Of a stretch of DNA of 64,000 bases, positions 35,027-45,257 are shown in pieces. The notes beneath the pieces are model-generated. The model was not told the DNA's origin and ran no database searches. It was given only the letters and a program-made list of their open reading frames with translations. Origin of the DNA: Candidatus Poribacteria bacterium (GTDB lineage Bacteria > Poribacteria > WGA-4E > WGA-3G); the NCBI GenBank assembly GCA_022825665.1, contig JAJDWI010000080.1, positions 16,242 through 80,241 on the forward strand, written 5' to 3'. The stretch's first letter is position 1; each line of letters opens with the position of its first letter. The translations under genes and the position numbers were made by a program.

Positions 35027-36301
35027 ATGACATTTAGTGAGATATTATCCTCGATTTCAGAGGAAGTGGAAACATGTAAAATAACTTCATGCAAAAATAA
35101 CTTAGAAGAAATTGGTAATGGATTAAGAGCATACGAAAAGGAGCATCACGATTTACCTGAATGGCTTTCGGAACTACATCCTAAATATTTGACAGATTCA
35201 AAAGCATTGATATGTCCTGCTGATGAAGATAATGGTGTACCGATTTTACCCTATAACACAGACCCTAACCTACCGGTAAGTTACCACTACGAATTTGACC
35301 CAGATTATCGTGAATGGATTAATATGGAACGACGTGTATATGATGATGCGAATCCAGTAGTTAGATGCAAGTACCATGCGAATATTGACTCAGAATCAAC
35401 ATTTGTAAAAAGTCTTCATATAAATCTGAGTTTCTCTAATACTATATACTTATCAGAAATATTTTGGAATGAATGTCCAGAAAAAATGTATGGCAGCTTG
35501 CAAACAGCAATCAACGGTTATGAAAGGGCAATTGAACTTGAACCTGAAAATCCAGATTTCTTCAAACTTTATCCAGAACTGATCCGTTTATATGTCCATG
35601 CTGCACAAGACAAAGATGTTGTTTCCCTCATTGAAAAATTCAAGACTGTTATGAAACCTGATGAAGACATCATGCGGTTTCGTGACTATTTTACGTTACT
35701 GGAGATGTTACGGGCAGGAAACAAACATACTGAAGCACTTCAGCTTTGTAAGCATCTTGAAAAAACAGAACAAAAGAACCCATGGCTAAAGAGTCTATAT
35801 AGGGAATTTGCAGTGTCCTATGAAGAACTGGGTAATATTGAACTGGCAAATACCTATTATCTAAAGTATGACTCTAAACGCGAGATGTTAAGAAAAACAG
35901 CACCTGACTTTTCTGGGACAGATATGGAGGGGAATCCAATTTCACTTATGGATTATCGCGGGAAAATTGTAATATTGGATTTTTGGGCAACGTGGTGCGG
36001 ACCTTGCATCGGTGAAATGCCGAATGTGATAAAGATTTATAATGCGTATAATGAAATGGGACTGGAAGTCATTGGAATAAGTCTTGATCAGGAAGAAACG
36101 GAACCAAGAGAATTTCTCAATAAATATCAGTTGCCATGGAGACAGATATTCGATGGATCTAAAGGACCCTTGAAAGAACTTTACCGAGTTGGTGGAATTC
36201 CTTCTCTGTGGCTTATTGACCGGGAGGGAACAATCATATCCTACGGAATCAGAGGTGCTGCACTTAAAAAACGGGTTGGTGAAATTATTGATGAGAATTA
36301 A
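35027..36301 (+). CDS. Pilin-like/TPR/TlpA thioredoxin fusion protein
   Basis: 424 aa in three parts. Residues about 20-110 (CKNNLEEIGNGLRAYEKEHHDLPEWLSEL...ALICPADED) resemble the soluble part of G-type pseudopilin/DUF1559 proteins but lack the N-terminal methylated helix. Residues about 160-285 are TPR-like helices. Residues about 295-424 are a TlpA/ResA thioredoxin domain with WCGPC at 323-327 (Cys324, Cys327) and the cis-proline in GGIPSLW. TlpA proteins are normally exported disulfide reductases, yet no signal peptide or anchor is visible, so the true location is unclear. GGAGG sits just before the start. Confidence 0.8.
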   Translation: MTFSEILSSISEEVETCKITSCKNNLEEIGNGLRAYEKEHHDLPEWLSELHPKYLTDSKALICPADEDNGVPILPYNTDPNLPVSYHYEFDPDYREWINMERRVYDDANPVVRCKYHANIDSESTFVKSLHINLSFSNTIYLSEIFWNECPEKMYGSLQTAINGYERAIELEPENPDFFKLYPELIRLYVHAAQDKDVVSLIEKFKTVMKPDEDIMRFRDYFTLLEMLRAGNKHTEALQLCKHLEKTEQKNPWLKSLYREFAVSYEELGNIELANTYYLKYDSKREMLRKTAPDFSGTDMEGNPISLMDYRGKIVILDFWATWCGPCIGEMPNVIKIYNAYNEMGLEVIGISLDQEETEPREFLNKYQLPWRQIFDGSKGPLKELYRVGGIPSLWLIDREGTIISYGIRGAALKKRVGEIIDEN

Positions 36302-36324
36302 TCAGTAAAGACATTTGAAAATTA

Positions 36325-37518
36325 TCATAATTCTGCGGTTTGAAATACTGTATCATCAGCGACTTTTATATCTACTTGTGTTAAATACTGACGAATTGCC
36401 TCAATATCTACATCTACCCCAAGTCCTGGCTGTTCTTTCACTCGTACCATTCCATCATTATCAATTTGGAATGGATTCTTAACAAGCCGTTGAGATAATT
36501 CTGACCCAGCAGCTGGAAATTCCAGTAGGTTAAAATCTGGATTTGTAGCAAAAACATGGAGTGCAGCAGCAAGACTTAGATGGCTTTTAAAGGTGTGATT
36601 AACATACTGGACACCATGTTTTTCTGCAAGTTGTCGGACATGAAATGATGGTAAAATACCTCCGATACGTCCTGTGTCAATTTGGACAAATTGAATACCA
36701 CCATGTAAGATCAGGTCTTCAGCCATGCGGAAGGTACTTGAACCTTCTCCTGCTGCGATGTTAACGGCTGGATTCATACCTGTAAGGGAACTGTATGCTT
36801 CTATAGCATCGGGAGCAAGTGGTTCTTCTAACCATGTAGGAGAAAACTGGGCAAATGCTTCTGCACGTTGGTAAGCAGTCTTGTAGTCAGTGCCCCAAAC
36901 AACTCCAGCATCAATCATAATCTGTGCTGTAGATCCCATACCCTCTCGTGCAGCACGGACAAGGGCAATGTCATTTTCTTCACCGAATTTTCCCATCGGT
37001 CCCCAACCAAACTTTGCAGCACGATACCCTTGTTCTCGCAGATTAACAGCAATCTGATATGTTTCATCAGGAGTTTCACCGAATAGGACAGAAGCATACG
37101 GTAACTTGGAATATAGGGTATCAGATACATCAAACATCTCCGCAAGAAGTCTGTAGACAGGTTTATCAAACTTCTTTCCGATTATATCCCATAACGCGAT
37201 TTCGGCACCACTGTAAGCATGTTGAATCTGTTGTATGTCCAACCCATTCCGCAGCACATTTTCACTCAATCGAACCACATCGGAAGGATCATTAAGTGTC
37301 TCACCAATAAGTGATGAACGGATATTGATAATATTTCCGTGGGACATTGGACAGCAATACGTCGCAATACTGACCAAAGGGGAGGCATCACACTCCCCCC
37401 AACCTTCATAACCGGCATCAGTACGGATTCTGACTAAAAGCGTATCTTGAGTGCCATCTGCAGCAGATGTAATTTCGGACATCTGAAAATAGAAAGGATC
37501 AACTTCTGTAATTTTCAT
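36325..37518 (-). CDS. Mandelate racemase/muconate lactonizing enzyme family protein
   Basis: Enolase superfamily enzyme of 397 aa that abstracts a proton next to a carboxylate, typically on sugar acids. The N-terminal capping domain includes RIRTDAGYEGWGECDA. Metal ligands in order are Asp in MIDAGVVWG, Glu in TWLEEPLAPD, and Glu in IAAGEGSSTF; RIGG and NHTFKSHLSLAAALH follow, with a histidine at the place of the MR-type base. Sugar-acid dehydratase is the most common role but the substrate is not readable. Its ATG overlaps the upstream gene's stop (ATGA), so both are co-translated. Confidence 0.87.
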   Translation of the reverse strand: MKITEVDPFYFQMSEITSAADGTQDTLLVRIRTDAGYEGWGECDASPLVSIATYCCPMSHGNIINIRSSLIGETLNDPSDVVRLSENVLRNGLDIQQIQHAYSGAEIALWDIIGKKFDKPVYRLLAEMFDVSDTLYSKLPYASVLFGETPDETYQIAVNLREQGYRAAKFGWGPMGKFGEENDIALVRAAREGMGSTAQIMIDAGVVWGTDYKTAYQRAEAFAQFSPTWLEEPLAPDAIEAYSSLTGMNPAVNIAAGEGSSTFRMAEDLILHGGIQFVQIDTGRIGGILPSFHVRQLAEKHGVQYVNHTFKSHLSLAAALHVFATNPDFNLLEFPAAGSELSQRLVKNPFQIDNDGMVRVKEQPGLGVDVDIEAIRQYLTQVDIKVADDTVFQTAEL

Positions 37519-38021
37519 TCGTCTTCGGAAGGATTTTCTTCAGTAGTTTCAATATCATCTGTCGAGATTGCATCAACTGTAGTATCATTCTGTTCTATGG
37601 TTGAAACTGCAACTGCACGTAGCACAGTAATAATAAACCACCCTATTAATCCTGCGACAGCACCAATACAGACAGCTAATGCAGCACCTCTCGGTGATAC
37701 AAATTCATCTAATGTTTCACTATCTACTGCACATGTAATATTATTGATATTCTTCACAGAAATGCCGCGATTTTCACCGGACTGAACATATTCTAATGTG
37801 GGTGGTTCGTCTGCTTCAATTTTAACATTTGCGTTCCATTCATCGGTATTCACAGAAATGCTACTCTCTCCCTGTTCACCCACCCATGAAGCTTTGACTC
37901 CCTTAGTGCCTTCATCATCTCGAATAGGTTCTACCCGAGTACTTGACAAAACACGACTAAGAATATTAAGAGTCATATCTTTTGATTTCAAAAAGGCGTG
38001 TTTCAAATTACTTGTATCCAT
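37515..38021 (-). CDS. Uncharacterised single-pass membrane protein
   Basis: 168 aa, not recognised. The first 110 residues are soluble and rich in charged and beta-prone residues (KGVKASWVGEQGESSISVNTD, ANVKIEADEPPTLEYVQ). One transmembrane segment (AALAVCIGAVAGLIGWFIITVL) lies at about residues 112-133, followed by an acidic Thr/Asp/Glu tail. There is no N-terminal signal. It overlaps the enolase-superfamily gene by four bases but a functional link is unproven. Confidence 0.6.
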   Translation of the reverse strand: MDTSNLKHAFLKSKDMTLNILSRVLSSTRVEPIRDDEGTKGVKASWVGEQGESSISVNTDEWNANVKIEADEPPTLEYVQSGENRGISVKNINNITCAVDSETLDEFVSPRGAALAVCIGAVAGLIGWFIITVLRAVAVSTIEQNDTTVDAISTDDIETTEENPSEDE

Positions 38022-38245
38022 TTTTCTACTCCTGAATTAAAGTTGTCTTTTCTAAATCACATTTACTCACTATCAATAAATCAATATTATCTGATATGGA
38101 AAAAACGTTTTGACATAGCATCGTAAAATACAATAAAATTGCTAATGTAGATGAGTTGTACTCAGTTCTTCAATTTGTAGTGTTCGTTATAGTCGTATAT
38201 ATTCAAGAGTACAATTATTCAAACTACAGTCATTATATCATATAA

Positions 38246-39022
<777 letters not shown>

Positions 39023-39353
39023 ATGCTAACTTCATAAAAAAAGTAATTTAATCTACATTTTGTGTTTGTAATTTGTAACCAATCTTGAGTATGTGACGTT
39101 TTCTTTAAAATAGAACCAGTAAATAATAAAGACCTTTGTCCCTTAATCAAGTTTACTGTATTTGTTCAATGTTAGAACTTAAGACGGAATATGGTTATCC
39201 GTGCGGTTTTTTCAATTGGTTGTGCGGATTCTATCCATTTAAATATATATGTGTAATATTTTAGGATAAATTATATCAGCTGGATCTGGTGGGTGATTTT
39301 TTAATTGTGTGGTATACAGTTGATAGATGTTTAGTGATGTAACTACAATCACT
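39023..39353. other. AT-rich gap after bioD
   Basis: Nothing supported. Short open frames have no ribosome-binding site, no long palindrome was seen, and no repeat shared with other gaps was found. Confidence 0.5.
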
Positions 39354-39740
39354 CTAAACGTCAAGCAGTTCTTTGAGGAGAGATGTCAGTTCTTCATTCC
39401 CCGCAGCAAGTTCAATAGCACGTTTCTTTTTATTTTTACGAGAATTATCTGAATCAGTCGAAGAACCGGGTTCCCATAGTACTTCCAGATTTTTTGGTTT
39501 CAACCGATCATAGGTTATTTTGGCAAGTGCATACGGATAATTTTCTGGAATTAAAACAATCCAATCTATCGTTTCACCACGTTCCGAATACTGTCTATCT
39601 ACAGTAAGTGTTGATTCTTGATGTGGAACATTTTTCTTTATCCACTGTTTTCGTCCAAGTGAATCAATTTCAAATGTTCCTACTTCAAGCCAATTACGAC
39701 CCGCACCGTTCGGTTTTGTTGTAACTTCAATACGTGGCAT
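39354..39740 (-). CDS. Uncharacterised protein (128 aa)
   Basis: Soluble, basic and beta-rich, with no recognised family. Visible pieces are NGAGRNWLEVGTFEIDSLGRKQW near the N-terminus, DWIVLIPENYPYALAKITYDRLKPKNLEV in the middle, and a charged region (SRKNKKKRAIELAAGNEELTSLLKELLDV) ending in a helix. The high share of tryptophan and arginine and the single gene setting give no functional hint. Opposite strand to larA, with its own upstream region. Confidence 0.6.
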   Translation of the reverse strand: MPRIEVTTKPNGAGRNWLEVGTFEIDSLGRKQWIKKNVPHQESTLTVDRQYSERGETIDWIVLIPENYPYALAKITYDRLKPKNLEVLWEPGSSTDSDNSRKNKKKRAIELAAGNEELTSLLKELLDV

Positions 39741-39920
39741 GTTAATTCTTCTCCGTCCTTGATTTGTTGGTATTCACTTACTTTCATGTAAATGCTTCAG
39801 AAAATATGCAAATTTTAGCATGCTATGTAAAATAATTCAAGACTATATCGTTTGATTGGTCTAACATAAAGATACATTTTTAATAGAATTGTATCCACTT
39901 ATTTTAAGTCAAGAATCAGA

Positions 39921-39949
39921 TTGACATGTTAATATACTTTTGATAAACT
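39921..39949 (+). promoter_or_regulatory. Sigma-70-like promoter of larA
   Basis: TTGACA at 39921-39926, 17-base spacer, TAAACT at 39944-39949. The start near 39956 gives a leader of about 92 bases to the ATG at 40048. The rest of the gap 39741-40047 shows nothing else. Confidence 0.6.
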
Positions 39950-40047
39950 CAAAAACATCTACCATTCATCACTGTGTTTTTCTGATTGTGGGTGGCATAA
40001 TATTACTAATCTGAATGTATAATATTAAGGTATTAGGATAATAAATC

Positions 40048-41331
40048 ATGCAAGTCGAGATGTTATATGGTTATGACACATTAGCTGTAGAAATACCTGA
40101 CAAGAATCTTGTCAGTGTCTTGGAAACTGCTCTCAGTGTTCCATTAAAGGATGATAGCGGAGCAGTAAGTGATGCAATTTCACAGCCTATTTCCTCTGCA
40201 TCATTGGCTGAAATATCAAAGGGAAGAGAATCTGCCTGCATTGTGATTTCAGATATAACACGACCAGTACCAAATCAAGTAATACTTCCACCGATATTGG
40301 AGACACTAAAACAAGCAGGAATACCTCAGGATAGCGTAACAATTCTAATTGCCACAGGAATACATCGTCCTAATGAAGGAGAAGAACTTGAGGAATTGGT
40401 AGGTAGGGACATAATGAATTCCTACCGTATCGTTAATCATTTTTCTCAAAAGCCTCAAACACATACATATCTTGGGGAGACACAAAAAGGCACACCTGTT
40501 TATATTGATAATACATACATGGAAGCGGATCTAAAGATCGTAACTGGGTTAATTGAACCGCACCTTATGGCAGGTTATTCTGGTGGTAGAAAAGCCATCT
40601 GTCCGGGACTTGCATCGGTTGAAACAATGAAAATAATGCATGGTCCCGAATTGATGGAACATCCAAATTCCGCAGTTGGAATCTTGGACGATAATCCGTT
40701 TCATATAGAAGCGACAGAAATAGCATTGATGGCAGGTGTTGATTTTTGTCTGAATGTAGCAATTGATAAACAACGTCATATTACCGGTGTTTTTGCTGGC
40801 GATCTTGTTGAATCTCATCTAACTGGAGCACGATTTGTTGAGAAATTGGCGAAAGCAACAATCCCCGCACCTGTAGATGGCGTGATTGTTTCGAGTGCTG
40901 GTTATCCATTAGATTCCACGTTTTATCAAGCGATTAAGGGGTTATTAACTGCAGTTGAAATAGTTAAACCAGGTGGAACTATTATGCTTGTAGCTGCTTG
41001 TAGCGAGGGTATTGGTAGCAAACCTTTTACTGATTTGTTGTTCAAAACTGATGATCTTACAGCATTTGTTAAAGGTCTATACAACCCAGCGAATTTCGTA
41101 ATTGACCAATGGCAATTGGAAGAATTGGCAAAAGTTGCTCGCAAAGCAGATATATTGTTTTATACTGACGGAATACCTTATCAACAAAGGTCAAAACTAT
41201 TTGTCCAACCTTTAACGAATCCTCAGGAAGGAATTGATGAAATATTAGCACGATACGGAGAGAATGCTCGAATTGCTGCAATTCCTGAAGGTCCGTATGT
41301 CTTAGCAAAATTAGAAAACACTTTCGATTAA
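40048..41331 (+). CDS. larA: Nickel-pincer-dependent lactate racemase-like protein (LarA/DUF2088)
   Basis: LarA family racemase or epimerase of 427 aa for alpha-hydroxyacids. Residues that bind the pincer nucleotide and nickel in the Lactobacillus enzyme are present two positions earlier: His106 (GIHRPNEG), His172 (EPHLMAGYSGG), Lys182 (GRKAICPG), and His198 (MHGPELM). The cofactor genes larB, larC and larE are not in the window, so it depends on a cofactor made elsewhere. Many such enzymes act on sugar acids or other alpha-hydroxyacids, consistent with the enolase-superfamily gene nearby. Confidence 0.88.
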   Translation: MQVEMLYGYDTLAVEIPDKNLVSVLETALSVPLKDDSGAVSDAISQPISSASLAEISKGRESACIVISDITRPVPNQVILPPILETLKQAGIPQDSVTILIATGIHRPNEGEELEELVGRDIMNSYRIVNHFSQKPQTHTYLGETQKGTPVYIDNTYMEADLKIVTGLIEPHLMAGYSGGRKAICPGLASVETMKIMHGPELMEHPNSAVGILDDNPFHIEATEIALMAGVDFCLNVAIDKQRHITGVFAGDLVESHLTGARFVEKLAKATIPAPVDGVIVSSAGYPLDSTFYQAIKGLLTAVEIVKPGGTIMLVAACSEGIGSKPFTDLLFKTDDLTAFVKGLYNPANFVIDQWQLEELAKVARKADILFYTDGIPYQQRSKLFVQPLTNPQEGIDEILARYGENARIAAIPEGPYVLAKLENTFD

Positions 41332-41357
41332 TACATTATATATTTATGCTGTAACTT

Positions 41358-41483
41358 TATAGTAAAATTCGTAATTACTTGGACACTTTGGTAGGTTGGG
41401 TTAGGATACCGAACCTGTGTAAATAGTGCGGTTAGAAACCTAACCTACCAGGGCGTGTGAACATATTTTTGGATTTCACTATA
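41358..41483 (+). mobile_element. MITE-like element, family D
   Basis: Ends TATAGTAAAAT and ATTTCACTATA are imperfect inverse repeats around 126 bases. Inside are arms of the GGTTAGGA...TCCTAACC palindrome type and a right half (CCAGGGCGTGTGAACATATT) nearly identical to that at 31866-31901. It lies upstream of minC. Confidence 0.55.
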
Positions 41484-41527
41484 AGTATGTAATAATAAAA
41501 TTTTCATAAAGTTAGGGTGTGGTAATT

Positions 41528-42202
41528 ATGGAAAATTCAATAGTGAAACTCAGAGGATATAAAGATGGTTTACATCTGATTATAACACCGAAAGTTGATC
41601 TGGTAGAGGTAGAGACTGCAATCAATAAATTGCTGGAGGGGATGAATCAACCTTTATCTGGAACTTCCATACATATTGATTTGACGACTTCACCCTTAAC
41701 CTCCGATGACATGAAGGAATTAGAAACATACCTCACTGAAAACTACGATCTTGTTGTTAGTGGTGTAAACATACTTGATGAAAACGACGAATCTCCGATC
41801 TTAGCTGCACCTGCAACCCATAGTATTGCCCCAAATTTACAAGCAGATGATCAACCTGATTTCGGACAAGCTAAAATTGTTCGACAAACAATTCGTTCGG
41901 GACAGACAACATCTTGTCTAACTGGAAGCGTACTAATATATGGAGATGTCAATCCTGGGGGAGAAGTTGTTGCATCTGGAGATATTATTGTCCTCGGTGC
42001 CTTGCGGGGAAATGCACATGCTGGTGCTCATGGAAAATTATCATCAGTGATAATTGCTATGGAGTTAGTTCCATTACAACTTCAAATTGGAACGTATGTG
42101 AATCGTCCACCGTTGGGTCAAAAGTCGAGAGGATATCCTGAGATTGCTCGCGTTGGTGCCGAAGATGTAATCATCGTTGAGGAATTTATTAAATTCAATT
42201 AG
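41528..42202 (+). CDS. minC: Septum-site-determining protein MinC
   Basis: FtsZ-polymerisation inhibitor. The C-terminal right-handed beta-helix is clear (QTTSCLTGSVLIYGDVNPGGEVVASGDIIVLGALRGNAHAGAHG), ending PPLGQKSRGYPEIA. The N-terminal half is weakly conserved as usual. Start is at the ATG 41528, ten bases after AGGG; a GTG at 41519 is an alternative. It is first in a compact minC-minD-minE operon, the order found in many bacteria, with nine- to fourteen-base gaps. Confidence 0.88.
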   Translation: MENSIVKLRGYKDGLHLIITPKVDLVEVETAINKLLEGMNQPLSGTSIHIDLTTSPLTSDDMKELETYLTENYDLVVSGVNILDENDESPILAAPATHSIAPNLQADDQPDFGQAKIVRQTIRSGQTTSCLTGSVLIYGDVNPGGEVVASGDIIVLGALRGNAHAGAHGKLSSVIIAMELVPLQLQIGTYVNRPPLGQKSRGYPEIARVGAEDVIIVEEFIKFN

Positions 42203-42216
42203 AAGGAAGGTTGACT

Positions 42217-43011
42217 ATGGGTAAGGTAATCGTAATTACTTCTGGAAAGGGTGGTGTAGGTAAAACCACATCAACTGCGAATTTAGGGACTGCATTAGCA
42301 ATGATCAGTAAAAAGGTAGTAATTATAGACGCAGATGTGGGATTGCGGAATCTTGATGTTGTTATGGGTTTAGAAAGTAGAGTCGTTTATACATCTATGG
42401 ATGTAATTGAAAAACGGTGTGAACTTGAAAAAGCCCTTGTTAAAGATAGGCGTGTTGAAGATTTATTCCTACTCGCAGCTTCACAACGCAACAGAAAAGA
42501 TGATATAAAACCTGAACAGATGCTTGATATATGTGAACGGCTAAAAGAAATCTATGACTTTGTTCTTGTTGATTCACCTGCAGGTATTGAACAGGGGTTT
42601 CATAACGCTGCAGCGGGTGCAGAAGAAGCCATTATCATCACAACACCAGATGTTTCTGCTATCAGAGATGCTGATAGAATAATCGGTCTACTACAAAACC
42701 AAGATATTGAACCAATTAACTTAATTCTGAATAGACTGTCACCAACACTTGTTAAAAAAGGAAATATGATTAGTAAGAATGATGTTTTAGATATATTAAA
42801 TATCGATCTGCTTGGAATCGTCCCAGAGGATCCAGGTGTAATTGCATCTACTAATCGTGGAGTGCCTCTTGTTCATAACGATGGGTCACCTGGGGCAGAT
42901 GCCTATATGCGCATAGCACGTCGTATGATAGGACAACGTGTGCCTATTCCTGAAATGCGAGATGATAACTTTTTTTCTAATATATTGAAATGGTTCTCAA
43001 GAAATAAATAG
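42217..43011 (+). CDS. minD: Septum-site-determining ATPase MinD
   Basis: Deviant Walker ATPase of the MinD/ParA family. KGGVGKTT at residues 11-18 carries the signature Lys11, DADVGLRNLDVVMG and VDSPAGIEQGF follow, and the final residues (FFSNILKWFSRNK) form the amphipathic membrane-targeting helix. It recruits MinC to the membrane and oscillates under MinE control. AAGGAAGG six bases upstream sets the ATG at 42217 rather than the TTG at 42211. Confidence 0.95.
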   Translation: MGKVIVITSGKGGVGKTTSTANLGTALAMISKKVVIIDADVGLRNLDVVMGLESRVVYTSMDVIEKRCELEKALVKDRRVEDLFLLAASQRNRKDDIKPEQMLDICERLKEIYDFVLVDSPAGIEQGFHNAAAGAEEAIIITTPDVSAIRDADRIIGLLQNQDIEPINLILNRLSPTLVKKGNMISKNDVLDILNIDLLGIVPEDPGVIASTNRGVPLVHNDGSPGADAYMRIARRMIGQRVPIPEMRDDNFFSNILKWFSRNK

Positions 43012-43019
43012 AGGTTCCT

Positions 43020-43277
43020 ATGAATTTCAAAAATATTTTTACTCGGAAGGCGAAAACAAGTAATATCGCCACTCAACGATTAAAACTCATCCTTACACAA
43101 GATCGTTTTGATGTAAGTGATGATTCCATGCAAAAACTACAGGTAGAATTAACAGAAGTGTTGGCAAAATACTTTGAGTTTACTATGAACTCTGTAAAAA
43201 TGTCCTTAAAACGTGACGGAAATTCTTATGTGTTGATGGCTGATTTTCCATTCAAACAATTAAAAAAATCAAGTTAG
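43020..43277 (+). CDS. minE: Cell-division topological specificity factor MinE
   Basis: 85 aa, a normal length. KTSNIATQRLKLILTQDR matches the MinD-interacting segment of MinE and the second half (LTEVLAKYFEFTMNSVKMSLKRDGNSYVLMADFPF) the dimerisation domain. GAGGTT precedes the ATG at 43020, eight bases after minD. Its presence means the Min system here is the MinE-dependent oscillating type. Confidence 0.9.
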   Translation: MNFKNIFTRKAKTSNIATQRLKLILTQDRFDVSDDSMQKLQVELTEVLAKYFEFTMNSVKMSLKRDGNSYVLMADFPFKQLKKSS

Positions 43278-43312
43278 ATTTGAAGGTGCCAATTACCAAA
43301 TATAGATATGAT

Positions 43313-44119
43313 TTAGAGAATTAAATCCCATATTGCCTTTGCTACACCATTATCATCATTAGTGGTAGTGATATAATCCGCACAGTCTTTGATAGGTGTA
43401 ACTGCGTTTTCCATAGCAATACCATATCCTGCTGTTTTTAGCAAACTTTCATCATTGTAACTATCACCAAAGGCAACAACAGCATCTAACAGGATTTTGA
43501 ATCTGTTGCATAGAGCCATCAAGGCATTTCCTTTGGTAACATTAGGATTCATGAATTCTATGTATTCAGGTTGTGTTTGTGTCACATAAAGTTTGTCAAG
43601 ATATTTTGATTTGAATCGTTCTAACAACTGTTCTAATTCTTCTGCCTTGTGAATAATAAGCAATTTCGTTGGTGTCTTATCATCCATTTGCTGTAGATTA
43701 CCGATTGGAATTGCTGGAACACCTGTCCGCACTTCATATAGTTCACTCCATTCATTCCTTTCAACTACATATAGTTCATCGTTTAAACAATAATTCAAAT
43801 GTAAATTCTGATCGTTGCAATCACGAACAATCATCGATGCATATTCAGCAGGTACAGGTGTGTGATGATATACCTCATCAGTAATTGCATGTTTTACCAT
43901 GCCACCATTATATGAAATAATTGGGTTTTTCAATCCGATTTCATCACTAATAGGTTTAATTGATCGATGCATTCGTCCGGAGACTAATACCACAAGTATA
44001 TCGTTGTCAGCAAGTTGTTGTAATGCTTTACAATTCTCAGGCGATAATTCGTGATTACTGTTTAATAACGTTCCATCTAAATCAAAAGCTGCCATACGGC
44101 AATGTATTTTCTTTGACAT
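43313..44119 (-). CDS. Cof-type HAD-IIB phosphatase
   Basis: HAD superfamily, class IIB cap. Motif I is DLDGTLLN with the nucleophile and acid aspartates, motif II VVLVSGRMHRS, motif III KGNALMALC lysine, and motif IV FGDSYNDESLLKTAGYGIAMENA. Family members dephosphorylate sugar phosphates or cofactors such as FMN or pyridoxal phosphate. The gene follows the UgpC-type ATPase by 11 bases on the minus strand and is probably in its operon; a sugar-phosphate substrate is a guess from that context. Confidence 0.9.
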   Translation of the reverse strand: MSKKIHCRMAAFDLDGTLLNSNHELSPENCKALQQLADNDILVVLVSGRMHRSIKPISDEIGLKNPIISYNGGMVKHAITDEVYHHTPVPAEYASMIVRDCNDQNLHLNYCLNDELYVVERNEWSELYEVRTGVPAIPIGNLQQMDDKTPTKLLIIHKAEELEQLLERFKSKYLDKLYVTQTQPEYIEFMNPNVTKGNALMALCNRFKILLDAVVAFGDSYNDESLLKTAGYGIAMENAVTPIKDCADYITTTNDDNGVAKAIWDLIL

Positions 44120-44130
44120 GTAATTTTAGT

Positions 44131-45249
44131 TTACCAGATAGCCTGTTCAGTCTTCCTATCAAACAGGTGCATTTGTCCTTCATCAAAATCCAACCAGATC
44201 GTATCTCCAATCTGAACCTGAAATGTTGGATGTGTCCTGACTCTTAACAGTATCAGTTCTTGAGTTTCCATATCGGTCCCAAGTATTAAATCAATAATAT
44301 TTACAGGTCCAAGTGGTTCAATCAGATGTACATCTGTTTTGATTTTTCCTGCAATAGGTTCTTTAGATACCTTGATGTGTTCTGGTCGAACACCAAAGAC
44401 ATATCTGTTTTCATTAGAGTTTATATTCAAGTGTGACTGTTGTCGTGTAGTAAGATCTAACTGAACATCGGTATGACTAAGCTGCAAAACAGTTTGTCCC
44501 TGATTAATAGTGACTTCAGCGTCAATTAAATTCATTGTTGGCATACCCATGAACCCTGCAACGAATAAGCTTTTCGGTTTATTGTATATTTCATGAGGAG
44601 TGCCAACCTGTTGGAGTACCCCTTGATGCATGACAGCTATTCGATCCGCAAGAGACATCGCCTCAATCTGATCGTGTGTAACAAAAATAGTTGTTGCACC
44701 TATTTCGTGCTGGAGTCGTTTTATTTCTGCGCGTGTATCAATTCTGAGTTTTGCGTCTAAATTTGCCATCGGTTCATCAAGGAGATAAACTTTTGGTTGG
44801 CGCACCATTGCCCTTCCCAGCGCGACACGTTGCATTTCACCACCGCTCAATACACTCGGTTTCCTATCTAAAATATCGGTGATTTGCAATATATCAGCAA
44901 CCTTTTTAACTCGTTCATCTATATCGGGTTTTGGAACTTTGACTGCTTTCAGCGGAAACGCGATGTTATCAAATACTCGTAGATGTGGATACAACGCATA
45001 AAACTGAAAAACGAAGGCAATGTCTCGGTCTGCAGGGGAAAGGTCATTCACGCGATTACCGTCAATCAGTATATCACCCTCTTCAGGATGTTCTAATCCA
45101 GCAATCATTCTAAGGGTAGTTGTTTTTCCACATCCCGATGGACCTAAGAAGACAATGAATTCCTTATCTTCTATTACCAGATTGAAATCCTTGACTGCAA
45201 CAACATCCCCAAATCTTTTTACTATATTTTCTAATTTGATTTGTGCCAT
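44131..45249 (-). CDS. ugpC: ABC transporter ATP-binding protein (UgpC/MsmK type)
   Basis: Sugar-importer ATPase of 372 aa. Walker A GPSGCGKTT at residues 36-44, Q-loop VFQFYALYPHL, signature LSGGEMQRVALGRA, Walker B VYLLDEPMANLD, switch THDQIEAMSLADR, followed by the C-terminal TOBE regulatory domain (from about 240). Such shared ATPases serve several binding-protein/permease sets; the sugar-binding lipoprotein at 62.4 kb is one candidate partner, though no permeases are in the window. Eight bases after the PhyH gene start-side neighbour and translated with it. Confidence 0.92.
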   Translation of the reverse strand: MAQIKLENIVKRFGDVVAVKDFNLVIEDKEFIVFLGPSGCGKTTTLRMIAGLEHPEEGDILIDGNRVNDLSPADRDIAFVFQFYALYPHLRVFDNIAFPLKAVKVPKPDIDERVKKVADILQITDILDRKPSVLSGGEMQRVALGRAMVRQPKVYLLDEPMANLDAKLRIDTRAEIKRLQHEIGATTIFVTHDQIEAMSLADRIAVMHQGVLQQVGTPHEIYNKPKSLFVAGFMGMPTMNLIDAEVTINQGQTVLQLSHTDVQLDLTTRQQSHLNINSNENRYVFGVRPEHIKVSKEPIAGKIKTDVHLIEPLGPVNIIDLILGTDMETQELILLRVRTHPTFQVQIGDTIWLDFDEGQMHLFDRKTEQAIW

Positions 45250-45257
45250 AACAGTAT

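Noticed and set aside
36868-37295. Plus-strand frames within the enolase-superfamily gene
   Set aside because: Shadows of a gene with complete metal-ligand motifs.
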